From contig JBCBAC010000002.1 of assembly GCA_038532735.1 (NCBI GenBank), positions 310,001 to 374,000 on the forward strand: 64,000 bases of DNA, in the 5' to 3' direction. Origin of the DNA: JAHTBL01 sp038532735. GTDB lineage: Bacteria; Pseudomonadota; Alphaproteobacteria; Rhodobacterales; Rhodobacteraceae. The notes under the pieces were generated by a model. That model searched no databases, was not told the origin of the DNA, and saw nothing but the letters and a program-made list of their open reading frames with translations. Both the position numbers and the translations under genes were made by a program. Below are positions 8,323-17,095 of the stretch, in pieces; the stretch's first letter is position 1, and each line of letters begins with the position of its first letter.

Positions 8323-9279
8323 ATGTCTGACCTGTCCCCCGCCTTCCGCGCCCTGTCGGCGCGCCTTGGTCAGGACCCTTTGCAAGTGCAGGGGCCCGGC
8401 GGAAACACCTCGATCAAAGAGGGCGGTGTCATGTGGATCAAGGCGTCGGGGACCGAGCTTGCCGATGCCGAGGACAAGCCGATTTTCGTGGCGGTAGATC
8501 GCGAGAAGGCGAAGGCCGAGGCGTTTGGTGCGGGCGATGGGACCTGCAAGGCGACGGTGATTGATCCCGAAAACACGTTGCGTCCGTCGATTGAGACAAC
8601 CTTCCACGCACTTCTGGATTGGGCGGTCGTGGCGCATACCCATTCGGTGCCGACGCTGGTGCACGCGATCAGTCCGGAGGGTCGCGCGGTTGCCGCTGAA
8701 AAGCTGGACGGCTTGCCGGTGATTTTTGTGCCTTATCATAAGCCCGGCGTGCCGCTGACAGGGGCAATTGCAGCGCGTCTGACGCCCGATACCCAAGTCA
8801 TCATTCTTGAGAACCACGGCCTTGTCTGTGCGGGGGCCACGGTAGACGAGGTTGCAGAGCTCATCCGAGAGGTTGAGGCGCGGCTGAAGATGCCCGTTTT
8901 GACCGCAGCAGGCGCAGCCCCGGCGGACACGCCGCCAGAAGGTTACGTTTGGGATGCGGCGGCGAGCGCCTTGGCGACCGACAAAAGGCTGCGCGCTCTT
9001 GCCCTCGCTGGCTCTTATTATCCAGACCATGTCGTCTTTCTCGGCGCGGCTCTTCCAACGGAACCCGGCGCGCCGGCCATGTTGACAGCGGATGGCGCTG
9101 CGTTGCGGGCGGAGGCCACGTCGTCACAACGGGCAATGCTGCGCTGTCTAATGGATGTTCTGTCACGGCTGCCGGAGGATTGGACGCCAGAACCCATCGG
9201 CATGCAAGCCGAGGCGGAGCTGTTGAATTGGGACGCCGAGAAATACCGCCAGGCCTTAGCCGCAAAAGCGGCGACATGA
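8323..9279 (+). CDS. Class II aldolase/adducin family protein
   Basis: A 318-residue zinc-dependent aldolase homologue. The phosphate-binding GPGGNTS is at residues 24-30 and KASG at 40-43. The zinc ligands HTH (H105, H107) and H165 in ENHG are all present, so it looks active. It is about 100 residues longer than fuculose-phosphate aldolase. The extra part is a C-terminal domain from about residue 200 that I do not recognise. It overlaps the kinase gene by 4 nt (ATGA). A second class II aldolase begins at the far end of the divergent operon. Confidence 0.88.
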   Translation: MSDLSPAFRALSARLGQDPLQVQGPGGNTSIKEGGVMWIKASGTELADAEDKPIFVAVDREKAKAEAFGAGDGTCKATVIDPENTLRPSIETTFHALLDWAVVAHTHSVPTLVHAISPEGRAVAAEKLDGLPVIFVPYHKPGVPLTGAIAARLTPDTQVIILENHGLVCAGATVDEVAELIREVEARLKMPVLTAAGAAPADTPPEGYVWDAAASALATDKRLRALALAGSYYPDHVVFLGAALPTEPGAPAMLTADGAALRAEATSSQRAMLRCLMDVLSRLPEDWTPEPIGMQAEAELLNWDAEKYRQALAAKAAT

Positions 9280-10535
9280 GCCTGTCGCTTGGCATTGATC
9301 TGGGCACATCGGGAATCCGGTGTGCCGTCGTAGATGCGGACAATTCTGTTGTCGCGATGACGCGCGGGGCGTATCCGGATGACAGCGCCAATGGATGGTG
9401 GCGCGCGGTGTCGGAGGGTCTCGCCGCCTTAAAGGCCGAGATCGGCGAAGACGGAATGCGGGCCATTGAGCGCGCGGCGATTGATGGCACGTCCGGAACG
9501 ATGGTGCTGGTGGACCGAGACCTTGAGCCGGTCACGGATCCGTTGATGTATTTCTCCTCCGGATTTGACGCAGAGGCGGCGGAGATCGCTCAGCATGCGC
9601 CGCCCGGCGACATCACGCGAGGGTCCTCCTCCGCGCTGGCACGGTTGTTGCGTCTTCAGGCCCTCGACCGGGATGGGCGCGCGACGCATATGTGCCATCA
9701 GGCGGATTTCATACTAGCCAAGCTGACCGGACAAGCTGGGCGTTCGGATGAGAATAACTGCTTGAAGACCGGGTACGATGTGGCCGCTCGGCGCTGGCCT
9801 GACTGGATTGCTAAAACACCGGTGAAGACCACCCTTCTGCCTGACGTGCATCCGGTCGGTACACTGCTTTTCAAGGTCGATCCGGCTATTGCCACGCAGT
9901 TTGGCTTTGCGCCCTCGCTGACCTTCTGCGCGGGCACAACAGACAGCATCGCGGCGTTTCTTGCCACGGGCGTGTCTGAGGTTGGGGAGGTCGTGACCTC
10001 CCTTGGAACGACGCTTGCAATCAAGGTACTGAGCGACGTGCGCATTGATGACGCGGCCCATGGTATCTACAGCCACCGGCTTGGTGATACATGGCTGGTC
10101 GGAGGCGCCTCCAACACCGGTGGCGGCGCGTTGCTTGCCCAATTCGATCTGGAGACGCTGGCCAGTCTCAGCGCGCAGATTAATCCGAAGACATCGAGCG
10201 GGTTGAAGTATTACCCCCTGCCCCGCCCCGGTGAGCGCTTTCCGATCAATGATCCAAAGCTGGAACCGATCCTGACCCCGCGCCCGGATGATGACGTGCG
10301 GTTTGTGCATGGTCTTCTGGAAGGTATCACGCGGATCGAGGCGCAGTGTTATGCAGCGTTGAAGGAGCGCGGCGCGCCAACTCTGACGCGTATCTACACG
10401 GCAGGTGGCGGTGTGAAGAACCCGGCCTGGATGGCGATCCGTGAGAGGCTGATCGACACACCATCGGAAATCGCTGCGCAAACGGAAGCCGCGATTGGGG
10501 CTGCTTTGCTTGCGAAACGGGTGCCGTCTGCTTGA
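9276..10535 (+). CDS. FGGY-family carbohydrate kinase
   Basis: A 419-residue sugar kinase. LGIDLGTSG at residues 4-12 is the ATP phosphate-binding motif of the N-terminal FGGY domain. The C-terminal FGGY domain carries the adenosine-binding YTAGGGVKNPAW segment. At 419 residues it is shorter than xylulokinase or glycerol kinase (about 490-510). It is translationally coupled to the aldolase by ATGA, so the pair probably forms a phosphorylate-then-cleave step on a ketose or polyol. Alternative substrates include ribulose, xylulose, fuculose or erythrulose; nothing in the sequence decides between them. Confidence 0.9.
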   Translation: MSLSLGIDLGTSGIRCAVVDADNSVVAMTRGAYPDDSANGWWRAVSEGLAALKAEIGEDGMRAIERAAIDGTSGTMVLVDRDLEPVTDPLMYFSSGFDAEAAEIAQHAPPGDITRGSSSALARLLRLQALDRDGRATHMCHQADFILAKLTGQAGRSDENNCLKTGYDVAARRWPDWIAKTPVKTTLLPDVHPVGTLLFKVDPAIATQFGFAPSLTFCAGTTDSIAAFLATGVSEVGEVVTSLGTTLAIKVLSDVRIDDAAHGIYSHRLGDTWLVGGASNTGGGALLAQFDLETLASLSAQINPKTSSGLKYYPLPRPGERFPINDPKLEPILTPRPDDDVRFVHGLLEGITRIEAQCYAALKERGAPTLTRIYTAGGGVKNPAWMAIRERLIDTPSEIAAQTEAAIGAALLAKRVPSA

Positions 10536-10544
10536 GGGCTGAGG

Positions 10545-11465
10545 CTATTGGGGCGCTTTAGCTTTACCAACGTCTGGCCTCGACGGATCGATTAACGGCT
10601 TCTGCCGTTCAATCGCGGCAAGGATAGAAGCACCTAGGATAATCGGCGCGGCGAGGTAGAACGACTTGGAGAGTGCCACTTTGAACAGGATCAGGTCCGC
10701 AAGCAGCGGCCAGATCAGAGCGACATATTCGAATGGCGCGAGTCGGGAGGCTTCGGCATGCCGGAACGCTAGCGTCATCGCGATATGGGCGAAGCCGCCG
10801 AAGAGACCGGCAGAGATCAACAGAAAAATCGTCATGGGCGTAGGCATGATCCAGCCCCACGGGATCGTCAGAAGCGCGGCCAGCATCGAGGCCAACACGA
10901 AGTAAAGCGCAATCGCGCCGGGGCTTTCGGTCTTGTTGAGGCTGCGCACCATGATGAGCGCGAGGGCGGTCAGCACTGCGGATGCCAAGCCGATCAAGTA
11001 CCCCATAAGGCGCGCCTCGTCCGTGCCGCCGCGCAGTTCAGGCCAGACCAGAATGATAACGCCAGCAAAGCCCAGCGCGAGGCCTGCGACGCGCCAGATC
11101 GTCAGCCGTTCGCCCAAAAGCACAACCGCAATCAGGGCGGTCAGGACGGGGGACAGCTGCGCGACAAGGCTTGCTTCGGCCACGTTGAGACGGGCGAGTG
11201 CGGCGAAGGACGTGAAAAGCGCCAGGGCGCCGAAGGTCGAGCGTATGAGATGCGCGCCAGGTCTTTTCGTAGCAAGGCCTGCAGGAAACTCACCGCGCAG
11301 CCAGAGGAAAACGACTAATGGAATGAGTGCGAAGAAGGACCTAAAGAACACAATCTGGCCCAGCGGGACGTCTTCGCTGACGGCTTTCACGCTGACAAAC
11401 ATGCCCGCGAAAAGAAAACCCGATAGAAGCCGGAGCGCGATACCGAGAGCGGGTCTTTCAGTCAC
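10545..11465 (-). CDS. EamA/DMT-family transporter (drug/metabolite exporter)
   Basis: A 306-residue membrane protein with ten hydrophobic helices in two EamA repeats, typical of RhaT/RarD-like DMT transporters. The GTG at 11465 was chosen because it overlaps the stop of the upstream permease by 4 nt (GTGA) and starts directly before the first helix. It is the last gene of the Zur-box-preceded peptide/nickel-type ABC operon. In Pseudomonas aeruginosa the EamA-type CntI exports the metallophore pseudopaline, so an export role for a small metal-binding compound is a reasonable, unproven guess. It converges with the kinase gene, 9 nt apart. Confidence 0.85.
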   Translation of the reverse strand: MTERPALGIALRLLSGFLFAGMFVSVKAVSEDVPLGQIVFFRSFFALIPLVVFLWLRGEFPAGLATKRPGAHLIRSTFGALALFTSFAALARLNVAEASLVAQLSPVLTALIAVVLLGERLTIWRVAGLALGFAGVIILVWPELRGGTDEARLMGYLIGLASAVLTALALIMVRSLNKTESPGAIALYFVLASMLAALLTIPWGWIMPTPMTIFLLISAGLFGGFAHIAMTLAFRHAEASRLAPFEYVALIWPLLADLILFKVALSKSFYLAAPIILGASILAAIERQKPLIDPSRPDVGKAKAPQ

Positions 11466-12250
11466 TTGTCGTCCTTGGCCAACGCGTCTCGCAAGGCGTC
11501 GCCCGTCAGGTTGATCGCAAGAACGCATATGACGACCGCCAGTCCCGGCCAGATCATCTGTAGGGGCGTAGACCGCATATGAACGCGCGCGTCGAGCAGC
11601 ATCGCACCCCATTCCGGCGTCGGTGGCTGCACGCCGAAACCCAAGAACCCAAGCGCTGAAATCCCAAGGATCGCGCGCGCGAACATGCCGGTCCAGATCA
11701 CCGTTAGCGACGGCAAGAGTGCGGGAAGATAATGCCAGCGCGCAATGGCCATGGGTGACAGGCCGGCGAGCTTCGCCTGAATCACGTAGCCCCGGGTTTG
11801 CAGGGATAGCCCGATCCCACGCGCGACGCGTGCATAACGCATCCAACTGGTGACTGAGAGGGCGAAGATGAGGCTCCACATGCCTGCGCCCATAAGCCCG
11901 GCAATCACGACGGCGGCAACCAGTTCAGGGAAGGCGAGGAACGTGTCTGTTGTCCGCATCACGATCCAGTCCGCGACCTTGCCGCCAAGTGCGGCCGTAA
12001 GGCCAATCACAGTTCCAACGATAAGCCCGATCAGCGAGATTACGAAGGCGAGGCCAAGCGACCAGCGCGCGCCTTCAAGCAAGCGCGAAAGGATATCGCG
12101 GCCGAGCGCATCTGTGCCGAGGAGAAACTCGGCACTTGGTGGGGACAGGCGCGCTGGCACATTGATCGCTGTCGACTCGTAAGGCGCCAAGATGGGGCCA
12201 AGAACGGCCAGCAGGATGAAGCCTACGGCGAGGATCGCGACGCTACGCAT
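11462..12250 (-). CDS. Peptide/nickel-type ABC transporter permease (DppC/OppC-like)
   Basis: A 262-residue permease of the DppC/NikC group. After the first helix it shows the family hallmark LLGTDALGRDILSRLLEGAR, then five more helices and an EAA-like loop (AKLAGLSPMAIARWHYLP). The ATG at 12250 follows GGAGGGGCCG; a TTG 12 nt upstream is possible. It overlaps the DppB-like gene by 8 nt. With its partner it forms the membrane channel of a substrate-specific importer for peptides, metal chelates or similar small solutes. Confidence 0.9.
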   Translation of the reverse strand: MRSVAILAVGFILLAVLGPILAPYESTAINVPARLSPPSAEFLLGTDALGRDILSRLLEGARWSLGLAFVISLIGLIVGTVIGLTAALGGKVADWIVMRTTDTFLAFPELVAAVVIAGLMGAGMWSLIFALSVTSWMRYARVARGIGLSLQTRGYVIQAKLAGLSPMAIARWHYLPALLPSLTVIWTGMFARAILGISALGFLGFGVQPPTPEWGAMLLDARVHMRSTPLQMIWPGLAVVICVLAINLTGDALRDALAKDDK

Positions 12251-13181
12251 CGGCCCCTCCAATCCGAGGATCGATCAGTCGGTAGATGATATCGATGAGC
12301 AGGTTCACCGTCACGAAGATGAGCGCGGTCAGAACAACAACGGCCTGCACATGAGGAAAGTCCCGTGCCGTGATTGCCGAGACAAGGAAAATCCCAAGGC
12401 CGGGGCGGCCAAAGATCGCCTCCACCAGCACCAGACCTTCCAGAAGAAAGGCCAACTCCAGCCCAAAGACGGTGATCACCGGGACAGCCGCATGAGGCGC
12501 GATATGGTCGCGGCCTAGCGCGCGGTCTGGCACGCCGCGGCGGCGGAACGCAGGCAGAAACGGTTGGCCGCGCGCCTCCAATATGCCTGAACGGATGATA
12601 CGCGTAAGGGAGGCCGCAACGCCAAGCCCCAGCGTAAACGCGGGTAGAACAGCATGGGCCGGCGTGCGGGCTCCCATGGCTGGGAGCCAGGCCAGTTGCA
12701 CGGCGAAGATCAGGATCAGGATGAGACCCAACCAATAGGGCGGGATGGCAGCGCCAAGCGTCGCCAGCCCCACCGCCGTGCGATCGATCCATCCGCCTGA
12801 GCGCTTGGCCGCGACAATGGCGAGCGGGACCGAGATGAGCAGCCCGATGGCCAGTGCGGCGAAGGCCAGCGGAAAAGTGTAAGACATCGCCGTTCTTAGA
12901 TCCGGCCAGACCGGGCGCCCCGTAACGGCGGAATTTCCGAAATCGAGCACCAAGAGCGGGCGCGCCCAGTCGAAAAACGCGCGCCAGAAGCTGTCGTTTA
13001 GACCGGCTTCTTTGCGGACTTGTTCGATCACGTCCGGTGTCAAAAGCGCATCAAAGCGCGCCATCGCGATGGCCTGCGCCGGATCGCCGGGGGCGTTCCA
13101 CAAAAGTGCGAAAGTGATGAGGGCTGTGCCTGTCAACACAACGGCTGCGCGCAAGACCAGGCCAAGCAGGAATCGGATCAT
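12243..13181 (-). CDS. Peptide/nickel-type ABC transporter permease (DppB/OppB-like)
   Basis: A 312-residue permease whose first helix begins directly at the ATG at 13181. A hydrophilic upstream extension of the frame lies inside the preceding ATPase gene and was rejected. DppB-type features are visible: the periplasmic loop after helix 1, the cytoplasmic EAA-like region, and a final LIDIIYRLIDPRI helix. It overlaps the upstream ATPase gene by 4 nt. Together with the DppC-like protein it forms the translocation pore of the importer. Confidence 0.9.
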   Translation of the reverse strand: MIRFLLGLVLRAAVVLTGTALITFALLWNAPGDPAQAIAMARFDALLTPDVIEQVRKEAGLNDSFWRAFFDWARPLLVLDFGNSAVTGRPVWPDLRTAMSYTFPLAFAALAIGLLISVPLAIVAAKRSGGWIDRTAVGLATLGAAIPPYWLGLILILIFAVQLAWLPAMGARTPAHAVLPAFTLGLGVAASLTRIIRSGILEARGQPFLPAFRRRGVPDRALGRDHIAPHAAVPVITVFGLELAFLLEGLVLVEAIFGRPGLGIFLVSAITARDFPHVQAVVVLTALIFVTVNLLIDIIYRLIDPRIGGADA

Positions 13182-13894
13182 ACGATCTGCTCCAACCCGC
13201 CCAGCGCGATGGCCGCATCGCGGAGGCTTCGGCAATAGTCTGAGCCGGGAGCCCTGATGAAGGTGTCGGGGCACGTCACCTGATCGATCCTGCCAGATTT
13301 CAGAACGGCGATCTCATCGGCATGGGCGATTGCATAGCCAAGATCGTGGGTCACGATGAGCGCGGCAAAGCCTTCCTCGCGCTGAAGGTCGGAGATCAGC
13401 CGCGCGGTATGCTTTTGCGTGACCGCATCCAGTGCCGAAAGTGGCTCATCAAATAGGACAAGAGGCGGGGCAGAGATGAGCGCGCGCAGGATGCCTACGC
13501 GCTGCGCTTGACCGATGGAAACCTCGCTGGGCCGTCTGTCCAGCAGCTCCAGCGGAAGCTCCAGCCCTTTGCAGAGGCGAGAAAGCCGCGGTGCGATATC
13601 ATCCGTCCGCACCGGTTCCAGAACGGACTGTTTGAGAGAGAGCGCCGGATTGAATGCCGCGCGCGGCTCTTGCATGACGAGTGCTGGCTTGCAGTCGCGA
13701 ACGGGCGCGTCCAGCCATGTGATGCGTCCAGAGGACGGACGCAAGAGACCTAAGATCGCGGCAATCAATGTCGACTTGCCTGCGCCGCTTTCGCCAACCA
13801 CAGCAAGTGTCTTCCCAGCTAGCAGGGTGAGCGAAATGTCGGCCAGTGTCGTGATCCGACCGCGCCGCACAGTGAGTTGGTCGACACTCAGCAT
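13178..13894 (-). CDS. ABC transporter ATP-binding protein (DppF/NikE-like)
   Basis: A 238-residue ATPase with Walker A (GESGAGKST), a signature region near EVSIGQAQRVG (the usual LSGGQ is replaced by VSIGQ) and Walker B FDEPLSALD. It lacks the C-terminal oligopeptide/dipeptide extension common in OppD/OppF (about 320-330 residues). That short form is typical of NikD/NikE-like nickel and metallophore importers. It overlaps the DppB-like permease gene by 4 nt and the other ATPase gene by 7 nt. The two ATPases presumably form the heterodimer. Confidence 0.9.
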   Translation of the reverse strand: MLSVDQLTVRRGRITTLADISLTLLAGKTLAVVGESGAGKSTLIAAILGLLRPSSGRITWLDAPVRDCKPALVMQEPRAAFNPALSLKQSVLEPVRTDDIAPRLSRLCKGLELPLELLDRRPSEVSIGQAQRVGILRALISAPPLVLFDEPLSALDAVTQKHTARLISDLQREEGFAALIVTHDLGYAIAHADEIAVLKSGRIDQVTCPDTFIRAPGSDYCRSLRDAAIALGGLEQIV

Positions 13895-14562
13895 GGCAAC
13901 TCCGCCCAGGACCGATGCGCGACCAAAGCCTGTGCTGCCGCGGATTTGGGGCGCTGCAAGATTGCGTTAGTGGGCGCGGCTTCGACGAGATGCCCAGCAT
14001 CCATGACCAGCAAACGCGATACGCGGCGCGCGGCAAGGCCCATATCATGGGTGATCAGAAGCATCGCGGTTTCCTGCCTCTCTAGATGCTCTTCAAGAAG
14101 CATCATCGTGGCCGCAGCGACGACCGGATCAAGGGCCGAGGTTGGCTCGTCCAGCACGATCAGATCAGGCGCCCCTATCAGCGCCATCGCGATGACAAAG
14201 CGCTGCTGCATGCCACGGCTCCAACCCCAAGGCCGCTTGCGCGGATCACCGCCGTCTATCTTGAGCGCTTTGAAAAGCGTGTCGCGATCTGCAGGCGTGC
14301 CCATCGCGCGCTCAGCCTCCTGCCAGTGAAAGCCCATTGAGCGCAGGGGGTCGAGCGCTTCGTCTGGGCTTTGGGGAACGTGGTTCACACAGCGCCCCTG
14401 CGCGCGCAGATCATCGATCAGCGCATGGCCGAGCGTTGACTTGCCAGAGCCTGACGCGCCGACGAGACCAAGCCGTTCGCGCGGCGCTATCTCAAGCGAT
14501 GTCGGATGCAGGATCGTCCGGCCCGCGCGTTCTGCGCTCAGGCCGGACACGTGAAGCGTCAT
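13888..14562 (-). CDS. ABC transporter ATP-binding protein (DppD/NikD-like)
   Basis: A 224-residue ATPase with Walker A GASGSGKST and Walker B VLDEPTSALDP. The signature is atypical: WSRGMQQRF replaces LSGGMQQR. The short length again fits NikD/NikE-like rather than OppD-like subunits. It overlaps the binding-protein gene by 4 nt and the second ATPase gene by 7 nt, giving a compact five-gene importer plus exporter operon. The substrate is not revealed by the ATPase. The metal link rests on the Zur-like site upstream of the operon. Confidence 0.9.
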   Translation of the reverse strand: MTLHVSGLSAERAGRTILHPTSLEIAPRERLGLVGASGSGKSTLGHALIDDLRAQGRCVNHVPQSPDEALDPLRSMGFHWQEAERAMGTPADRDTLFKALKIDGGDPRKRPWGWSRGMQQRFVIAMALIGAPDLIVLDEPTSALDPVVAAATMMLLEEHLERQETAMLLITHDMGLAARRVSRLLVMDAGHLVEAAPTNAILQRPKSAAAQALVAHRSWAELPC

Positions 14563-16082
14563 TCGGTGAACGACGTTTCATGGTTGATCCAATAGGTCTC
14601 CGTCGGGTGGACGCGGTAGCCTTGCAGCCCCTGCGTTGCGACGTTGACCTGGTTCACATGATAGACCGGGATCAAGGCCGCCTCCGCCGCGATGATCTGC
14701 TGAACCTCGTTGTAGATCTCAGCACGCTTCGCCTGATCAAAGGTTTCCCGACCTGCTTTCAGAAGCGCATCAAGCTCCGGGTTCGAATACCCGCCGGAAT
14801 TGGAGCCACCATCGGTTTGCAAAAGGGTCTCAAGCACCCCGCCGGGATCGCCTTGAGGTGTCATCACCCAGGCTTGCAGGAACATGTCAGCCTCGTTCGC
14901 GGCGATCAGATCATTGCTGGCGCCCCATTCACCGATGCGGATATTTGCGTCCACACCGATAGCCGCAAGATAGGCTTGCGTCAGCTCTGCGGTTGGGGGC
15001 AGTGCAGCGCGAGAGGAATACGTGACGATGTCAATCTCAAGCGGCTCATCGTCCAGCATCCACGTGCCGCCTTCTTTGACCGCCCCGGCTTCGGCCAGAA
15101 GCTCTTCTGCCTTCGCGGGATCATAGGTAGCGGGGATATCAGCCGCCCACCCTTTGCCAGCGGGGAAGGTGGTGCCTGCCGGGACACCGCCGACGCCAGA
15201 CAGAACAGCATCCACGACCCCGCCACGATCAATTGCGAAAGAGACGGCCTGACGGATCAGGGGATCCGACAGGGGCCCAGCTTTGGCATTCATCGTATAG
15301 AAGTAAAGCCGCGCGGTCGGGGCGGAGAAGCCCTGAGCACCCTCTTCAGTGATGCGTGCAAAATCCGTCTCGGGGTAGTTGATCACCATATCCACTTCAC
15401 CGGCCTCAAAAGCCAAAGCTGCCGTGGCGGGCGATGGGATCGCGCGCACCTCAACCTCAGCAATTTTGGGGGCACCCAGGCGGTAGTCAGGATTCGCCTC
15501 CACCCGGTAAAGCTGCTCGGGCACAGCCTCTTGAAAGACGAAAGGACCGGTCGCATTGATCGGGAACGCCTCGGACGGCTCGCCCAGAACGGCGATGCCG
15601 GGATCAGACAGCGACCACGGGAAGGCGGCGTTGGGGCTGTTTGTTTGAAAGACGACCACGCCCTCCCCGTCTGCGCGCATGCCTGCCAAATCCAACAGTT
15701 TGGCGACGCGAGCGTTATGCCCTGAATGGTCTTCGTCGAGGATGCCCTCAATGGAGGCAACGACCGCCGCGGCGGTGACGGGAGTGCCATCGTGAAAACG
15801 CATACCGTCGCGGAGGGTGACGCGCCACTCGGTCGGCGCGGTCTGCTCAATGCTTTCGGCCAAACGCGGGTAGAGCTGCAGGTCGTAATCAATCCCCATA
15901 AGCGTCTCGGTCACGCCAGTCTGGTTCGACATCCAGCCGTTATAACCAGAACGCGGGTCGGGCACCTCTGCCGTGGGCCCAAAACCAACCGCAATGGAAA
16001 GGGAGCCTTCCTGCGCGTTGGACGAAAGCGGAGATGCCATAGCAAGGGCGGCTGCAAGAAACAGTCTTGGGGTTACGGACAA
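14559..16082 (-). CDS. ABC transporter substrate-binding protein, family 5 (peptide/nickel/metallophore type)
   Basis: A periplasmic binding protein of 507 residues from a TTG at 16082. That TTG is preceded by GGAGG seven bases upstream and followed at once by a Sec signal peptide ending near SNAQEG; the longer frame to 16106 would consume this ribosome-binding site. The body is a family-5 solute-binding protein (NikA/DppA/CntA fold), with WRVTLRDGMRFHDGTPV near residue 90 and YDPAKAEELLAEAG near 310. It is the first gene of the operon. A Zur-like palindrome lies 130 bp upstream, so the ligand may be a zinc or other metal complex. Confidence 0.9.
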   Translation of the reverse strand: MSVTPRLFLAAALAMASPLSSNAQEGSLSIAVGFGPTAEVPDPRSGYNGWMSNQTGVTETLMGIDYDLQLYPRLAESIEQTAPTEWRVTLRDGMRFHDGTPVTAAAVVASIEGILDEDHSGHNARVAKLLDLAGMRADGEGVVVFQTNSPNAAFPWSLSDPGIAVLGEPSEAFPINATGPFVFQEAVPEQLYRVEANPDYRLGAPKIAEVEVRAIPSPATAALAFEAGEVDMVINYPETDFARITEEGAQGFSAPTARLYFYTMNAKAGPLSDPLIRQAVSFAIDRGGVVDAVLSGVGGVPAGTTFPAGKGWAADIPATYDPAKAEELLAEAGAVKEGGTWMLDDEPLEIDIVTYSSRAALPPTAELTQAYLAAIGVDANIRIGEWGASNDLIAANEADMFLQAWVMTPQGDPGGVLETLLQTDGGSNSGGYSNPELDALLKAGRETFDQAKRAEIYNEVQQIIAAEAALIPVYHVNQVNVATQGLQGYRVHPTETYWINHETSFTE

Positions 16083-16211
16083 AGGGGAACCTCCGGTTTG
16101 GTGCAATGCTTCGGTGGCTGAATGAGGCTGCCGCGATGCTGGTCAGTGTTGCGATGGGTTTAGATGCCGGTGTGAGGGCTAGCAGCCCTAACAAAGCCTC
16201 GCAAGAAAAAT

Positions 16212-16224
16212 GTTATAGTATAAC
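16212..16224. promoter_or_regulatory. Zur-like palindrome upstream of the family-5 ABC operon
   Basis: GTTATA-G-TATAAC is a perfect 13-bp palindrome in a 287-bp gap between two co-directional operons. It matches the core of the proteobacterial Zur box (GTTATAnTATAAC). The flanks (AAT on the left, GTATC on the right) are only partly symmetric. Fur boxes and the Escherichia coli NikR operator look different. The expected effect is repression of the downstream importer/exporter genes when zinc is sufficient. Confidence 0.7.
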
Positions 16225-16369
16225 GTATCACTCTTTGTCGCGGTGCGATTGCGGAGGATTGAGGGACTGCCGCTTGGAATGAATTCGGATCTTTGCGTAT
16301 CTCAGCCCTGACAGGCCATCACGCTAAATGACTCTGGATGACTGCTTGCGATCCGGGTCTTCCTATCTA

Positions 16370-17095
16370 TTAGTAAGCCGTCAGAAAATCCTGAACGATG
16401 CGCCCAAAAATCTCAGGTTTTTCAAGATGGGCGGCATGGGCGCATTTGGGGATAACAGCAAGGCTGCTGTCGTCAATATTGGTCCAAAGCTGCTCGATCT
16501 GCTGCCACGGATAGGTGCGGTCATGATCGCCCCAAACGACGAGTGTCGTCGCTTTGATTGCAGGCAGGTTAGACACGCCGCTCCAGGATTGCATGGCATC
16601 GAGGCCTGCACAGATAGCTTGCATCTTGCTGCGTTCCGCGATGGCGGCGCATTCCTCAAACGCAGGCGCGTGCTCGTTCTCCAGAAACCAGGTAGCCGCG
16701 ATACGTCGGGCAGTGTCGCGCGGCCCGTCGATATGGGCGCGCTGTTTGGAAACTTCGATCGTCTCGAAGCGGCCCGGCAGAACGCCGGTCGCACCGGTGC
16801 CGTAGAGGATCAATCGATCCACGCGCTCGGGCGCGGCGGTGGCGATTTCCTGAGCGATCATACCCCCCATCGAATGGCCCAGAAGATGGAAGCTGTCGAT
16901 GCCTTCGGAGGATAGGCGGTCTATTACCCAGCCCGCAAAACCCGGGATGCTTGAAGGGGCATCAAGATTTGCGTTCTCTCCGAAGCCGGGCAGGTCAACC
17001 GATAGCACGTGGGTATCGTGGTGGAATGCCCCTTGAAGGTCGCGCCACTGCCGACTGCCCCCCATAAACCCGTGCACAAGGACCACAGGTGTCAC
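16370..17095 (-). CDS. Alpha/beta-fold hydrolase in the quaternary-amine transport operon
   Basis: A 241-residue alpha/beta hydrolase. The oxyanion HGF is at residues 8-10 and the nucleophile S75 is in GHSMGG. The acid is probably in VVWGDHDRTYP, and the histidine in KCAHAAHLEKP near the C-terminus. The GTG start overlaps the stop of the permease gene by 4 nt, so it is the last gene of the operon. No signal peptide is seen, so it acts in the cytoplasm. Position suggests it hydrolyses an ester or other conjugate of the imported amine (such as a choline ester), but this is inference; substrate is unknown. Confidence 0.85.
   Translation of the reverse strand: MTPVVLVHGFMGGSRQWRDLQGAFHHDTHVLSVDLPGFGENANLDAPSSIPGFAGWVIDRLSSEGIDSFHLLGHSMGGMIAQEIATAAPERVDRLILYGTGATGVLPGRFETIEVSKQRAHIDGPRDTARRIAATWFLENEHAPAFEECAAIAERSKMQAICAGLDAMQSWSGVSNLPAIKATTLVVWGDHDRTYPWQQIEQLWTNIDDSSLAVIPKCAHAAHLEKPEIFGRIVQDFLTAY

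Noticed and set aside
14337..15725. Plus-strand frame of 462 codons opposite the family-5 binding protein
   Set aside because: No ribosome-binding site or motif; the minus-strand protein is clearly conserved.
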